Source: Lysinibacillus odysseyi 34hs-1 = NBRC 100172 | Lineage (GTDB): Bacteria; Bacillota; Bacilli; Bacillales_A; Planococcaceae | DNA length: 64,000 bases | Reading direction: 5' to 3' | NCBI RefSeq assembly: GCF_001591965.1 | Contig: NZ_BCVX01000001.1 | Span: 186,001-250,000, forward strand | Part shown: positions 8,745 through 17,112 of the stretch, piece by piece | How positions within the stretch are numbered: the stretch's first letter is position 1 | How the letters are laid out: the number at the start of each line of letters is the position of its first letter | Made by a program: the position numbers and the translations under genes | The notes under the pieces: generated by a model | What the model saw: only the letters and a program-made list of their open reading frames with translations | What the model was told of the DNA's origin: nothing | Databases searched by the model: none

Positions 8745-9482
8745 TTAGAAGATCAGGATTTCAGTTTGACTTTCCTGGCCTTCTTCTACTTTATTCATAT
8801 AAATAATCGTTTTGCCGTTTTCCTCTAATTTTCCAAATGAAAATTCGACAATTTTAGTTGGGTTTTGCTCTTCCTTCACGAAGGCATGTCCGTTCCATTT
8901 GCCTGTCACCTTTTGATCTTCGGAAGCAACGATCTTTGTATTATATGGCAGCTCCCCTGCATCGCTTTGAATTACGCTGCCATCTGCATTGATTGTCAGC
9001 TCTTTCATTAACTTGGAAGATGGAATTTCAATTTTCAGCCCCTCATCCGTTTTCGTAATCTTTACATCACTAGCGCCGACTTTGCCAAGCGTCATATGCT
9101 CATCTGCGCTAAGTAAAAGATCATATTGTTCTTTTGTAATGCCCAGTTTTTCATCGTAAGGAAGAGGCTCTCCATCCTCCAGGCCGGCAAGTGTTTCCAT
9201 ATACCATTCCTGGTTTTCCTGTAGTGCTGCCTGCATCACTGTAGAAATCGCATTTAATTTTAAATTCATATCCGGCGGTAGACCAACTGCCATCACATCT
9301 GCTTTATATGTGCCCTCTTTAAATACGGACGAAGGGTTATCCTCATCAACAGTTGTTGTTTCATTTTCTGCACTCGCTTCTGCAGCCGGTGCTTCCTTTT
9401 CTTTTTCCTTGTCAGCTTCTTCCCCGTTGCAGGCTGCTAACAGCATCCCAGCAAAAAGGACTGCCATCCATTTGTTTTTCAT
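8745..9482 (-). CDS. Secreted lipoprotein of unknown function
   Basis: 245 residues. A lipobox MAVLFAGMLLAAC places the lipid-modified cysteine at about residue 18. An acidic Glu/Ala/Lys linker follows (EEADKEKEKEAPAAEASAE), then a folded region with repeated beta-strand-like text such as GLKIEIPSSKLMKELTINAD and GKWNGHAFVKEEQ. It should sit on the outer face of the membrane. AGGAGAGAAC precedes the ATG. No family recognised. It is transcribed alone, converging on the DUF5071 gene with only about 17 bases between the stops. Confidence 0.7.
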   Translation of the reverse strand: MKNKWMAVLFAGMLLAACNGEEADKEKEKEAPAAEASAENETTTVDEDNPSSVFKEGTYKADVMAVGLPPDMNLKLNAISTVMQAALQENQEWYMETLAGLEDGEPLPYDEKLGITKEQYDLLLSADEHMTLGKVGASDVKITKTDEGLKIEIPSSKLMKELTINADGSVIQSDAGELPYNTKIVASEDQKVTGKWNGHAFVKEEQNPTKIVEFSFGKLEENGKTIIYMNKVEEGQESQTEILIF

Positions 9483-9842
9483 GTTGTTCTCTCCTTATGA
9501 ATCTGTTTACTGCTAAAAGACCCTATTCTTGGCACTTCTATTGCAATACTTCAACCATAACATATTTTCCCTTTTATTTTATGACCGAGATTACCCGCGA
9601 CTTTTTCCTTACAAAAAAAGGATGTTTTTTTAATATATCGCTATAATAGAATGAATACGGCTGGATTAATAGTTTATATCGCCTATTTAGATTAACTATT
9701 GGGTTATACGCAATCGCTATATATGTTTAATATTGGTAACTGTTTAGGTATATATTATTTTATAGAGCAGTTCGATCGCCGGGAAGAGCAATTTATTCCC
9801 CGTTTTTGTATTCTTCCCCGTATATTATCAGTACTCTACGCA

Positions 9843-9873
9843 AAAAACAGCCATTTCAATTACGAGATGGCTG
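9843..9873 (-). terminator. Intrinsic terminator after the ABC exporter operon
   Basis: On the minus strand CAGCCAT..ATGGCTG forms a hairpin followed by TTTTTT, 20 bases past the permease stop. Confidence 0.8.
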
Positions 9874-9893
9874 TCCTATTATTTAATGGAATA

Positions 9894-11015
9894 TTAAAGC
9901 ATCAAGCCTAAAGCAACAACCAGTCCCATGCAGAGAATTACTGGTGCTACAAAAATAACTTTTAGTCTCTTCATAGAGCTGTACCACTGCTCATCCTGCA
10001 GTTTCAGCACATTGAAGACCGCATGCCCCTTTACTTCGTACATAACCGACTCAAGCCAGCCTGTCAGCATAAAATAGGAAAATCCAAGCAGCAGCACATC
10101 AGCCCAAAACGGTAGTGCAAGATACAGCGGAACCGTTACAAGTACTAACCGCACATAGGCCCACCGATAGCGTTTATTCCGGATAAGCGTTTTGACAAGA
10201 AGCTCAGCAGCCGCATCATCTGCATGCTGAAACAGGCGGCCTTTTAGCAGACGCGGTGCTTTTACGTTGTGCTTTTCCTTTATCATGCTTTTTAACTCAT
10301 TGTTAAAGAAGAAAAGACGGCCAATCCAGCGGGTATGTGCCTTCAAGTCATGCTCCAGCTGCTTTTCGAAATAAGTGCCTGAGCGTATATGGCGCATTTC
10401 GATGAACAAAAGCACAAGCAATAGTAACGCTACGAGCAGAAGTGTCCCGAATGCCGCTAGATATAAAATCATTACGCTTAAGCAAGCTGCAACAAACAAA
10501 CCAAAGGGCCCTTTCAGCCATTTATGTAGATGGCTCCACTCAATACAGGGATTCACGCAGAAATACAACAGCATAGCTAAACCAATCTGCAATACGTCCC
10601 CTGCTAAAAGCCCGTAATAACCGAACAGCACTGGCGTTAACAGAAGCAATATCCCCGTGATAAAGACCGACTGCCAGAGGACCGAGTAATAAATTGAAAA
10701 TCTTTTCAGCCTGCTGAACACTTGCTTATGCTGAATAATGAACAGCCTGTCTGCTGGTTCGATAAATGTCCGCATATAACCGATACTGCCAAATAAAATA
10801 AGGACAAAGACAAACAATTCAATCGGTATGTAAACGAAAAAACCAAACTCCCCGCGCAGCACAGTTTCTCTATAGAGAAAATACAGGAACGCACCTGCCG
10901 GAATCATTGCATATAGAAGAATCGTCCAGTCGATGATATCCTTCAATAGTTTTAAATGAAATCGCCATTCTCTTTTTAGGCGCTCCTTAAACAGCTGCAT
11001 TGGCTGCACCCTCAA
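9894..11015 (-). CDS. EcsB/YthQ-type ABC transporter permease
   Basis: 373 residues with about eight hydrophobic segments in two blocks, separated by a long cytoplasmic stretch (roughly residues 205-300) containing RHIRSGTYFEKQLEHDLKAH and FNNELKSMIKEKHNV. The front end FKERLKREWRFHLKLLKDII is typical of EcsB family membrane subunits. It overlaps the upstream ATPase gene by 29 bases, indicating translational coupling. Ecs-like exporters affect secretion and peptide handling in Bacilli; the substrate of this one cannot be read from sequence. Confidence 0.8.
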   Translation of the reverse strand: MRVQPMQLFKERLKREWRFHLKLLKDIIDWTILLYAMIPAGAFLYFLYRETVLRGEFGFFVYIPIELFVFVLILFGSIGYMRTFIEPADRLFIIQHKQVFSRLKRFSIYYSVLWQSVFITGILLLLTPVLFGYYGLLAGDVLQIGLAMLLYFCVNPCIEWSHLHKWLKGPFGLFVAACLSVMILYLAAFGTLLLVALLLLVLLFIEMRHIRSGTYFEKQLEHDLKAHTRWIGRLFFFNNELKSMIKEKHNVKAPRLLKGRLFQHADDAAAELLVKTLIRNKRYRWAYVRLVLVTVPLYLALPFWADVLLLGFSYFMLTGWLESVMYEVKGHAVFNVLKLQDEQWYSSMKRLKVIFVAPVILCMGLVVALGLML

Positions 11016-11682
11016 TCAATTCATCAAATAGCTCAAGGAGAGACTGCCCCTCATATCGCTGCATCTCACCCAGTGTCCCCTGCTTCAATACATGCCCGTT
11101 ATGCATACAAATATAGCTATCACAAATCTTTTCGGCCGTATCTAGTGCGTGAGTGGACATCAAAATAGCCGCACCTCTTTCTTTTTCCTCAGCGACCAGT
11201 TGAATAAGTCTTCTCATTGCCTGAGGGTCGAGGCCCATAAAAGGCTCATCCAGAATATAAAAATCATATGTAGGGGTAAACGCCAAAATCAGCATCACCT
11301 TCTGCTGCATCCCTTTGGAAAAATGAACGGGATAAAGATGCAGCTTATCATCAAGACGAAATGTTTTGCACAGCTCCGTTGCCCGATTCTTCAGTTCATT
11401 TTCATCCTGTCCCACTGTCCGGATCAATAAATCAATATGTTCCGATAATGTAAGGTACTCATATAAAATTGGCCGCTCCGGTACATAACCGTATGTCCCA
11501 AGCTGCACCTCCCCGTCAAAAAACGGAAGCGTCTCCATCATCGCCTGGATTGTCGTGCTTTTGCCGGCACCATTCGCCCCGATCAGCCCGATTAATTTCC
11601 CTTGTGGAACCGTAAACTGAACATTGCTTAAAATAGACGATGACTCACTATATCCAGCTTTCCTTATGTAAATTGAAACCAT
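10987..11682 (-). CDS. EcsA/YthP-type ABC transporter ATPase
   Basis: 231 residues from the ATG at 11682, chosen because GGAAGGAAGG lies nine bases upstream; earlier in-frame starts would place that site inside the gene. Walker A GANGAGKS is at residues 35-42, a variant signature FSKGMQQK at 121-128 (family consensus LSGGQ), Walker B FYILDEP at 141-147, D-loop MGLDPQ, and H-loop STHALD follows. It energises the neighbouring EcsB-like permease. The pair has no third gene. Confidence 0.85.
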   Translation of the reverse strand: MVSIYIRKAGYSESSSILSNVQFTVPQGKLIGLIGANGAGKSTTIQAMMETLPFFDGEVQLGTYGYVPERPILYEYLTLSEHIDLLIRTVGQDENELKNRATELCKTFRLDDKLHLYPVHFSKGMQQKVMLILAFTPTYDFYILDEPFMGLDPQAMRRLIQLVAEEKERGAAILMSTHALDTAEKICDSYICMHNGHVLKQGTLGEMQRYEGQSLLELFDELIEGAANAAV

Positions 11683-12218
11683 ACTTATCATCCTTCCTTC
11701 CATATATTTACGATTGAGTTTTTGAATAGTTTCATTTTTTTAGTAAGGGTTTTGAGAGAGAATTGCAGAAGAATCTATTAGTTTCTTTACATTTATAGAG
11801 ATCTTTTTTGCGTTATTTCGTATCAACAAATAAAACAAGCTTGTAGCGCTATAAAAGCAGGAAATTTCTTACCTTTGATAACTCTTCACTTAACAATAAT
11901 TCCGGTACTGTCAGAAAGCTGCCTGAATTCGCTGCCGTTCGCTTAAGAGCGGCTGGTATTTTGTTATGCCGGCTATAAAAAATAGGAATACATAGACGCC
12001 ACATACAGACCAAATAAAACAACAGCTGGTAAACCTCATTTTTTCGTCATTCCTTCTACAACCCCTTTCATTCGTTACCCTATCCTCTTATTGAAGGCCC
12101 GAAATCATTTCTCTCAAGTTTATCAATCTTCTTTTCTGGCGTTCTATATACGCTGACACCATCATAAATTGGAGAAAATTCACTCAACCTTTTTTGAGGT
12201 TACAAGGAGCGCATAAAC
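11683..12218. other. Gene-free gap
   Basis: About 535 bases with no credible coding frame or recognised RNA. It should contain the outward promoters of the ABC operon (leftward) and the small gene at 12219 (rightward). No further structure stood out. Confidence 0.5.
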
Positions 12219-12440
12219 ATGTTATTTGCCATTCATTATTTAGAAAAAAACACGTCTGTACTAAGTCAGTGTTTACAACGTATCCCCCAAGTCAATGAAG
12301 ATCTTAAAATTAAAGGCCGTAAAGGAAAAGTTGTAGATGTCATTCAAATTGAAGATAATAAATACCACGTCCATGTAGTGTTAGAAAAAATAAATAAGAA
12401 GCAACCATTACTCGTAGACGATAAAAAGAAGAAACGTTAA
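12219..12440 (+). CDS. Small basic hypothetical protein
   Basis: 73 residues preceded by ACAAGGAGCGC. Opens MLFAIHYLEKNTSVLSQCLQ, has a KIKGRKGKVVDVIQIEDNKY beta-rich core and ends in a poly-basic tail DDKKKKR. The core recalls small KOW/SH3-like barrels, but I cannot assign a family. Codon use and the ribosome site support a real gene. Confidence 0.55.
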   Translation: MLFAIHYLEKNTSVLSQCLQRIPQVNEDLKIKGRKGKVVDVIQIEDNKYHVHVVLEKINKKQPLLVDDKKKKR

Positions 12441-12517
12441 TGCGGGGAGTACGGCGCGGATCGTTTACTTTGCGGTAAATAATATAAGAAGGAAAACTAT
12501 AAAGATTGTCTATGCCT

Positions 12518-12602
12518 CTCTCCCACCTAAAACGCTATGGCGATATGTAAAAACATTGGTATTTTTGTATCTTACAAAAGGCTTGCAGCTCAGGTGGGAG
12601 AG
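12518..12602. repeat. Widely spaced 11-bp inverted repeat
   Basis: CTCTCCCACCT at 12518-12528 and its exact complement AGGTGGGAGAG at 12592-12602 enclose about 63 bases in a gap of roughly 500 bases without a gene. It could be a structured RNA or a remnant of a mobile-element end; nothing else identifies it. Confidence 0.4.
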
Positions 12603-12725
12603 TATCGTCTCGATACAGCTTGTGCATGTATATTTGATATTTGTGAATTCCAAAACCAAGCATAGACTAACCTTGGAATTTTTCCAGATAGGCACGACCT
12701 ATTAGAGACATATATAATATGATAA

Positions 12726-12751
12726 AAAGACATCCTCGCGATGTCTTTTTT
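12726..12751 (+). terminator. Bidirectional hairpin terminator
   Basis: AAAGACATcctcgcgATGTCTTTTTT: 8-bp stem with T-run on the plus strand and an A-run before the stem, so it can work in both directions. Confidence 0.7.
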
Positions 12752-12958
12752 CTATTTCCCCTTACTTTATTCTTCGTATTTTCATATCCCATTGGACCTT
12801 CAATATATAATTTTCGATCGTATCACCTTTCAGTCTGATTCAAATGACATCAAACTTCCACAAGAAAATGATATTCTCAACTAAACATATTCGAAGACAC
12901 AGCCCCGAGTAAAACACAACACCGCTGGACACAATAACGAAAAAAGGGGCTGATAACG

Positions 12959-13669
12959 ATTATAAAAAAAGCAAAACGGCCGAAGAAAGATGAAAATTCT
13001 GCCCTAGTAGTATTCCTCTTCATTCTTGTCTTTGTCGGGCCGTTGATGTGGGGATTCTTTGTCAACCACCCCGTCCTCACTTTCCTTGCAGGTGCCCTAA
13101 TCACCGGCCTGATCTTTTTTATCCGGCAGGAAGGCAGGAAACAAGCAGAAATGCGGCGGCAGGAGCTGCTCCGCTATAATTCAACCGTGCAGAAGAAGGT
13201 TGTCGGGAAGATGCGGGACTGCTTGAACAAGGTCCTACGTCTGGAAAAGCACCATTTATCGAAGGCTGATCGGGACCGCAAGAAGCGGTTGAAGGAGTTG
13301 TTCTACGAGTTATATGGCGAAATGGATGCAAGGTATGTGTATATCATTGAGGAGGGCAGTAATGGCTACGTGAAGATTGGCAAGGCCAACGATCCGATGA
13401 AACGTGTGGTAAGCGGCCTTGGGGCGAAATCCCCCTATGCCATCGAAGTGCTGCACCTCATCCCTACGCAGGTACCACTGGACGTCGAAAAGTGGTTTCA
13501 CACGGCCTACCACAAGGAGCGGCTCAACGGTGAATGGTTCCGACTTTCCGATGCCCAGAAAGCGGAAATCCAGGCGGGAGACTATCCAATAGAGCTGCTG
13601 GAACTCATCAACAGCAGACCGGACACCGCACCACTGCATCAGCATCTGGGCAATGTCCGGGAATCGTAA
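12959..13669 (+). CDS. Membrane-anchored GIY-YIG/T5orf172-like protein
   Basis: The C-terminal half has RYVYIIEEGSNGYVKIGKAN, DPMKRVVSGLGAKSP and VEKWFHTAYHKERLNGEWF, the pattern of the MUG113/T5orf172 branch of the GIY-YIG fold. Upstream is a coiled basic linker (QKKVVGKMRDCLNKVLRLEK) and two hydrophobic segments. The first (ALVVFLFILVFVGPLMWGFF) and its basic lead KKAKRPKK lie before any ATG/GTG/TTG except a TTG at 13043 inside the segment. AAGGGG at 12944-12949 lies nine bases before an in-frame ATT at 12959, so I place the start there. The alternative is TTG 13043. A nuclease role for a membrane-anchored member is uncertain. Confidence 0.6.
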   Translation: MIKKAKRPKKDENSALVVFLFILVFVGPLMWGFFVNHPVLTFLAGALITGLIFFIRQEGRKQAEMRRQELLRYNSTVQKKVVGKMRDCLNKVLRLEKHHLSKADRDRKKRLKELFYELYGEMDARYVYIIEEGSNGYVKIGKANDPMKRVVSGLGAKSPYAIEVLHLIPTQVPLDVEKWFHTAYHKERLNGEWFRLSDAQKAEIQAGDYPIELLELINSRPDTAPLHQHLGNVRES

Positions 13670-13682
13670 TTGTAAATATATT

Positions 13683-13709
13683 AAAAAACCTCAGAATAGA
13701 GGTTTTTTT
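13683..13709 (+). terminator. Intrinsic terminator
   Basis: AAAAAACCTCagaataGAGGTTTTTTT, 14 bases after the GIY-YIG gene stop. Confidence 0.8.
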
Positions 13710-13773
13710 CGTTTCTTTTTACAAAAATATTAGGAGTCACATCGTTTGAAGATTACTACTAGTTGAAGCTTAA

Positions 13774-13923
13774 TACGTCCCAGGTGGGATTATTGGTAAT
13801 ATCATCGGTGCATGGATTGGTGGTATGCTTCTTGGAAGTTGGGGTCCTAAAATTTCTGATTTCTATATCTCCCCTGCTCTCATTGGAGCAACTATACTAG
13901 TTTGCATTGTGAAAGGCTGCTAA
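13774..13923 (+). pseudogene. GlsB/YeaQ/YmgE-family membrane protein fragment
   Basis: Directly after a TAA the frame reads YVPGGIIGNIIGAWIGGMLL then GSWGPKISDFYISPALIGAT and ends KGC. This is the glycine-rich second half of the small transglycosylase-associated (GlsB) stress membrane protein family, normally about 80 residues. The first transmembrane helix and start codon are absent, so it is a truncated remnant. Confidence 0.6.
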
Positions 13924-13959
13924 ATAGCAGCCCGAGCTTATCGTAAATCATTAAAAAAT

Positions 13960-13988
13960 GAAGGACTTTGTAGCTAGCAAAATCCTTC
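13960..13988 (-). terminator. Intrinsic terminator of the MFS gene
   Basis: GAAGGACTTTGtagctaGCAAAATCCTTC forms a stem with a T-run on the minus strand, just past the stop at 14001. Confidence 0.75.
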
Positions 13989-14000
13989 ACCTTTAATTTA

Positions 14001-15209
14001 TTATTCCATAACATTTCTAACAAACAATTGCTTATTTTTATGAGCAATTGTACTTACTACCGCCAGTAACAACCCTGAAATAACGAATACAATTCTAATT
14101 CCTAACAAATCTGCTAATACGCCCATAACAAGAGAGCCGACGCCAAAAATCCCGGTTCCGATAGCACCTAAGGAGGTATAAACAGTTGACAACTGTTCTT
14201 TTGACACACTCGTTTGTATAACCGTTTGTTGAGGAATTTTCTTTATTTGTCCAAAAAGCCCTACACAGAGCGACAAAAATAAGGAAATCATTGGAATGCT
14301 GTTTAGACTAAATAATATTGTGAATAAGAAACTTAAGAATGAACCGACAAAAATAAAGGTTCCTATTTTCTTTTCAACAAAAGAAGAATATTTAATACAA
14401 TAAGCACTTCCTAAAATCAAACCTAAAAAGTTAGCTCCATTGATAAATCCCCACCATTTTTCATCAACGTTCAATGCATCGTTGACAAACACATATAAAA
14501 TAGCGGCTATCCAAACTGTTGCTGCAATGGTTTCCAAAAATTCTATCCAAGCAATTCTTCTTAACACTGGCGTGTTGGATAAAGTTTTCCAACCTTCTTT
14601 AATCTTTTCAAATTTCCCCTTTAGCTCGGTTGTTTCATGATTATTCACACTTTCTAAAAGGCAAAGTAATAGGCTGGCCAGTAGAAATAAACCTCCAACT
14701 AACCAAATAAGCTGTTGAGAGCTCATAATAATCAGCAATGAACTTCCTACGAACCACATACCTGCTTGTATGACTTGCGTAATAGTTTCCGAAATTCCAT
14801 TCGCTTGAATGAGATGCTCAGGTTTAACATAGTAAGGAGTCAATGTCTGTCTTATTGGATTTGCACATCCGTCAAAAAAAGCAATCCATCCTATTATTAG
14901 AAAGATAAAATAATAATTATCTCCTGTTAAACCAATTAACATAAACCCAAGTATAAGGAGTAAGATCGTTTTTGCAATCTGTGACCCGGCAAGTAGCCAT
15001 TTAAGATTTAATTTCTCCACCAAGAGAGGTGTCAACAGACTGGATATAAACATAGAAGAAGCAATCGTAAACGGCACAAACGATGCTGCAATGGCAGAAC
15101 CTGATAATACAAAAATTGTACTTATAACACTGACTATATATAATACATCGCCTATATTAGCGAGTGATTGACCCAATAGTAATAAAGAAAAATTTCTATT
15201 CAATTTCAT
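14001..15209 (-). CDS. MFS-family efflux transporter
   Basis: 402 residues with about twelve hydrophobic segments and the short cytoplasmic centre KGKFEKIKEGWKTLSNTPVL of MFS_3-type (macrolide/enterobactin exporter-like) carriers. It starts MKLNRNFSLLLLGQSLANIG, where the 'R.fr.l...q..s..g' opening is typical of this branch. A clean site (CGGGGGAT) precedes the ATG. It is monocistronic with its own terminator. The substrate cannot be inferred. Confidence 0.8.
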   Translation of the reverse strand: MKLNRNFSLLLLGQSLANIGDVLYIVSVISTIFVLSGSAIAASFVPFTIASSMFISSLLTPLLVEKLNLKWLLAGSQIAKTILLLILGFMLIGLTGDNYYFIFLIIGWIAFFDGCANPIRQTLTPYYVKPEHLIQANGISETITQVIQAGMWFVGSSLLIIMSSQQLIWLVGGLFLLASLLLCLLESVNNHETTELKGKFEKIKEGWKTLSNTPVLRRIAWIEFLETIAATVWIAAILYVFVNDALNVDEKWWGFINGANFLGLILGSAYCIKYSSFVEKKIGTFIFVGSFLSFLFTILFSLNSIPMISLFLSLCVGLFGQIKKIPQQTVIQTSVSKEQLSTVYTSLGAIGTGIFGVGSLVMGVLADLLGIRIVFVISGLLLAVVSTIAHKNKQLFVRNVME

Positions 15210-15627
15210 TATATATCCCCCGATATTTCATTTGAATTATGGCTTACCAGGGGAATATTAGATTGGACTATTCATTAAACTTTGACCCCTTTCATATACG
15301 GGACAAATCTGGGGGATTTAGATTTATCACAGGTTTTTCATCTCCAATAAACATTTATATAAACACTAATATAATTCAAACATATAAAATAACAATATAT
15401 ATAAAATTAACTATAAACTAATCTCTTTGTTAAAGTAACTTACTTACGTTAGTTGAGTCAAAAAGTTCCTCAAAGCGTCGTTTGGTAAAATTTTATAAAA
15501 ATTTTCCATTCAATAATCTGGCCTGATTCTTCTTACCACACAAAATACTTCATTTTCCATAATGGCTCCGACCACATGCAGTGATTTTTTCATATTGATT
15601 ACCTTTACGTTCTTATCATTCCAAGCA
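15210..15627. other. Gene-free gap with a dyad variant
   Basis: AT-rich, no credible gene. CCTCAAAGCGTCGTTTGGTAAA at about 15473-15495 resembles the AAACG/GTTTGG dyad family of the 22-25 kb region, and CGTTAGTTGA lies about 25 bases before it. Confidence 0.35.
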
Positions 15628-16155
15628 TTACGAAAATTTAGCCTGCGCGTCCTTCTCCTGTATCATCCATGTAATCAATTCGTCCCGGTCGATTAAACGG
15701 ACTTGATTGGATTTAGCTAGATTCACCGCCTGCTGGGTAAAATAATTATTTGTAATGACCCAGCAGACCGAAGCTTGATAGTGCCCCTTTGCAGAAACGA
15801 TTTCCTGCACTGCCCGAACGCCTACTTTCTTTTTATAGCGCTTCGCCTGCACGACTATTCTTTCATTATTTTTTGTTAAAATGAGATCTGCCCCGTAGTC
15901 TCCTGCTGCCGGCGTCATTTGTACCGCGAAACCCTGCATCTTTAATAAGCTCTTCAAGTAATTTTCAAAAGTAATACCGCTCATCTCATCCACTTCAAAA
16001 ATGCCTGATCTTCTGAGTTTCTTCTCTTTTTGCTTTTCAGCGTAGATTTTAATGGCTTGAACAATGATTAAAATGAAAACGATGATGAAAATGTAATGTA
16101 GATTCGGCTTAATCCCCTGCCAAAATGATTCTATGATAACTATTAATAAATCCAT
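15628..16155 (-). CDS. Membrane-anchored Mrr-like restriction endonuclease-fold protein
   Basis: 175 residues. The N-terminal segment (IFIIVFILIIVQAIKIY) is a membrane anchor. The rest is a PD-(D/E)xK core: ITFENYLKSLLKMQGF, then PAAGDYGADLILTKNNERIV and VVQAKRYKKKVGVRAVQEI. The acidic GADL and the QAK motif are the catalytic residues of the Mrr_cat family. A DUF2034-type module with helix-rich end (RLIDRDELITWM) completes it. No methyltransferase is nearby, so it is a solitary nuclease-like protein rather than a classical restriction system. Confidence 0.8.
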   Translation of the reverse strand: MDLLIVIIESFWQGIKPNLHYIFIIVFILIIVQAIKIYAEKQKEKKLRRSGIFEVDEMSGITFENYLKSLLKMQGFAVQMTPAAGDYGADLILTKNNERIVVQAKRYKKKVGVRAVQEIVSAKGHYQASVCWVITNNYFTQQAVNLAKSNQVRLIDRDELITWMIQEKDAQAKFS

Positions 16156-16313
16156 GCCTGCCTCCCGTAATTATTCATTTGCATTAAAATGGTAAATTTT
16201 ATATATTATAGAATAAACAATAGGTACAGACAAGTTTCAAAAGGATTTTATACCACCTGCAAACCCTATGCAGGAAGGAGTTCGTATGTCTATTTAACCC
16301 CTAGGAGGAAACG

Positions 16314-16868
16314 ATGAAGAAATGGAAAACGCTAAAAACTGAGTATATACATAAGTCGCCGTTTGGGCATATTCGAAAAGATATATGTGAACATCCTAAT
16401 GGAATAGTAATTGATGATTATTATGTAAATGAATATGCAGATTGGGTGAATGCTGTTGTGCTGACAAAGGATAATCAAATGGTCCTTGTTGAACAGTATA
16501 GATATGCAGGAGCGGACTTTTTCGTTGAAGTACCTGCCGGAAAGACAGAAGGAAATGAAACTCCTGAAGAAGGTTTACTACGAGAGATCAGAGAAGAGAC
16601 AGGCTTTATTTCTTCGAAGCCGCCTATTCTTTTGGGCGAATTCATGGTCAACCCAGCTATACAAAACAACAAAGTCAAAACTTACCTGCTGTTAGATGCC
16701 TATAAAGAATTTGAGCAAGCCCTTGATGAGACTGAAGAAATCTCCGTAAAATTGGTGAATTTTGAGGACTTCGCTGTACTTGTAAGAACTAACAAAATTA
16801 ATACTCAGATGTTTACTATCTCTGCTTACTATATGGCCCGTCATTACTTAACGGAACAGCTAAAATAA
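16314..16868 (+). CDS. Nudix hydrolase, ADP-ribose pyrophosphatase-like
   Basis: 184 residues after CTAGGAGGAAACG. A complete Nudix box runs from G76 to F98 (GKTEGNETPEEGLLREIREE, then TGF), matching GX5EX7REUXEEXGU with all metal-binding glutamates. The preceding VEVPAGKTEG and the N-terminal substrate-loop strand pattern (YYVNEYADWVNAVVL) are closest to ADP-sugar/ADP-ribose pyrophosphatases. The characteristic proline after the box used to define ADP-ribose specificity is not clear, so exact substrate is open. Monocistronic. Confidence 0.8.
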   Translation: MKKWKTLKTEYIHKSPFGHIRKDICEHPNGIVIDDYYVNEYADWVNAVVLTKDNQMVLVEQYRYAGADFFVEVPAGKTEGNETPEEGLLREIREETGFISSKPPILLGEFMVNPAIQNNKVKTYLLLDAYKEFEQALDETEEISVKLVNFEDFAVLVRTNKINTQMFTISAYYMARHYLTEQLK

Positions 16869-17028
16869 CGACTTATTAACTGAAACAATCCACTTAAGAG
16901 ATACGGTCTTTGGACTCTCCAACGCAGACTTTTATAACCAGTCTTAACAAGAATGAAATTGAAAGAGATAATTCCTATTCCATTTAGAAATCATCTTCTA
17001 GTAGCTTATACTTATTTAAAAGTAAAAA

Positions 17029-17059
17029 ACGCCCTCCACTCCAAAAGAGTGAAGGACGT
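17029..17059 (-). terminator. Intrinsic terminator of the anion transporter gene
   Basis: ACGCCCTCCACTCcaaaaGAGTGAAGGACGT stem, with a run of A on the plus strand that becomes a T-run on the minus strand. Confidence 0.65.
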
Positions 17060-17112
17060 CTGTCTATAGTGTGAGCTACCTGTAAGTGCCTGTCCGAACA
17101 ATGCGTACTATT

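Noticed and set aside
9699-9911. 70-codon plus-strand frame before the ABC permease
   Set aside because: Covers the permease terminator hairpin and has no ribosome site.
12510-12695. 61-codon minus-strand frame in the gap near 12.6 kb
   Set aside because: Includes both arms of the inverted repeat and shows no start signal or family resemblance.
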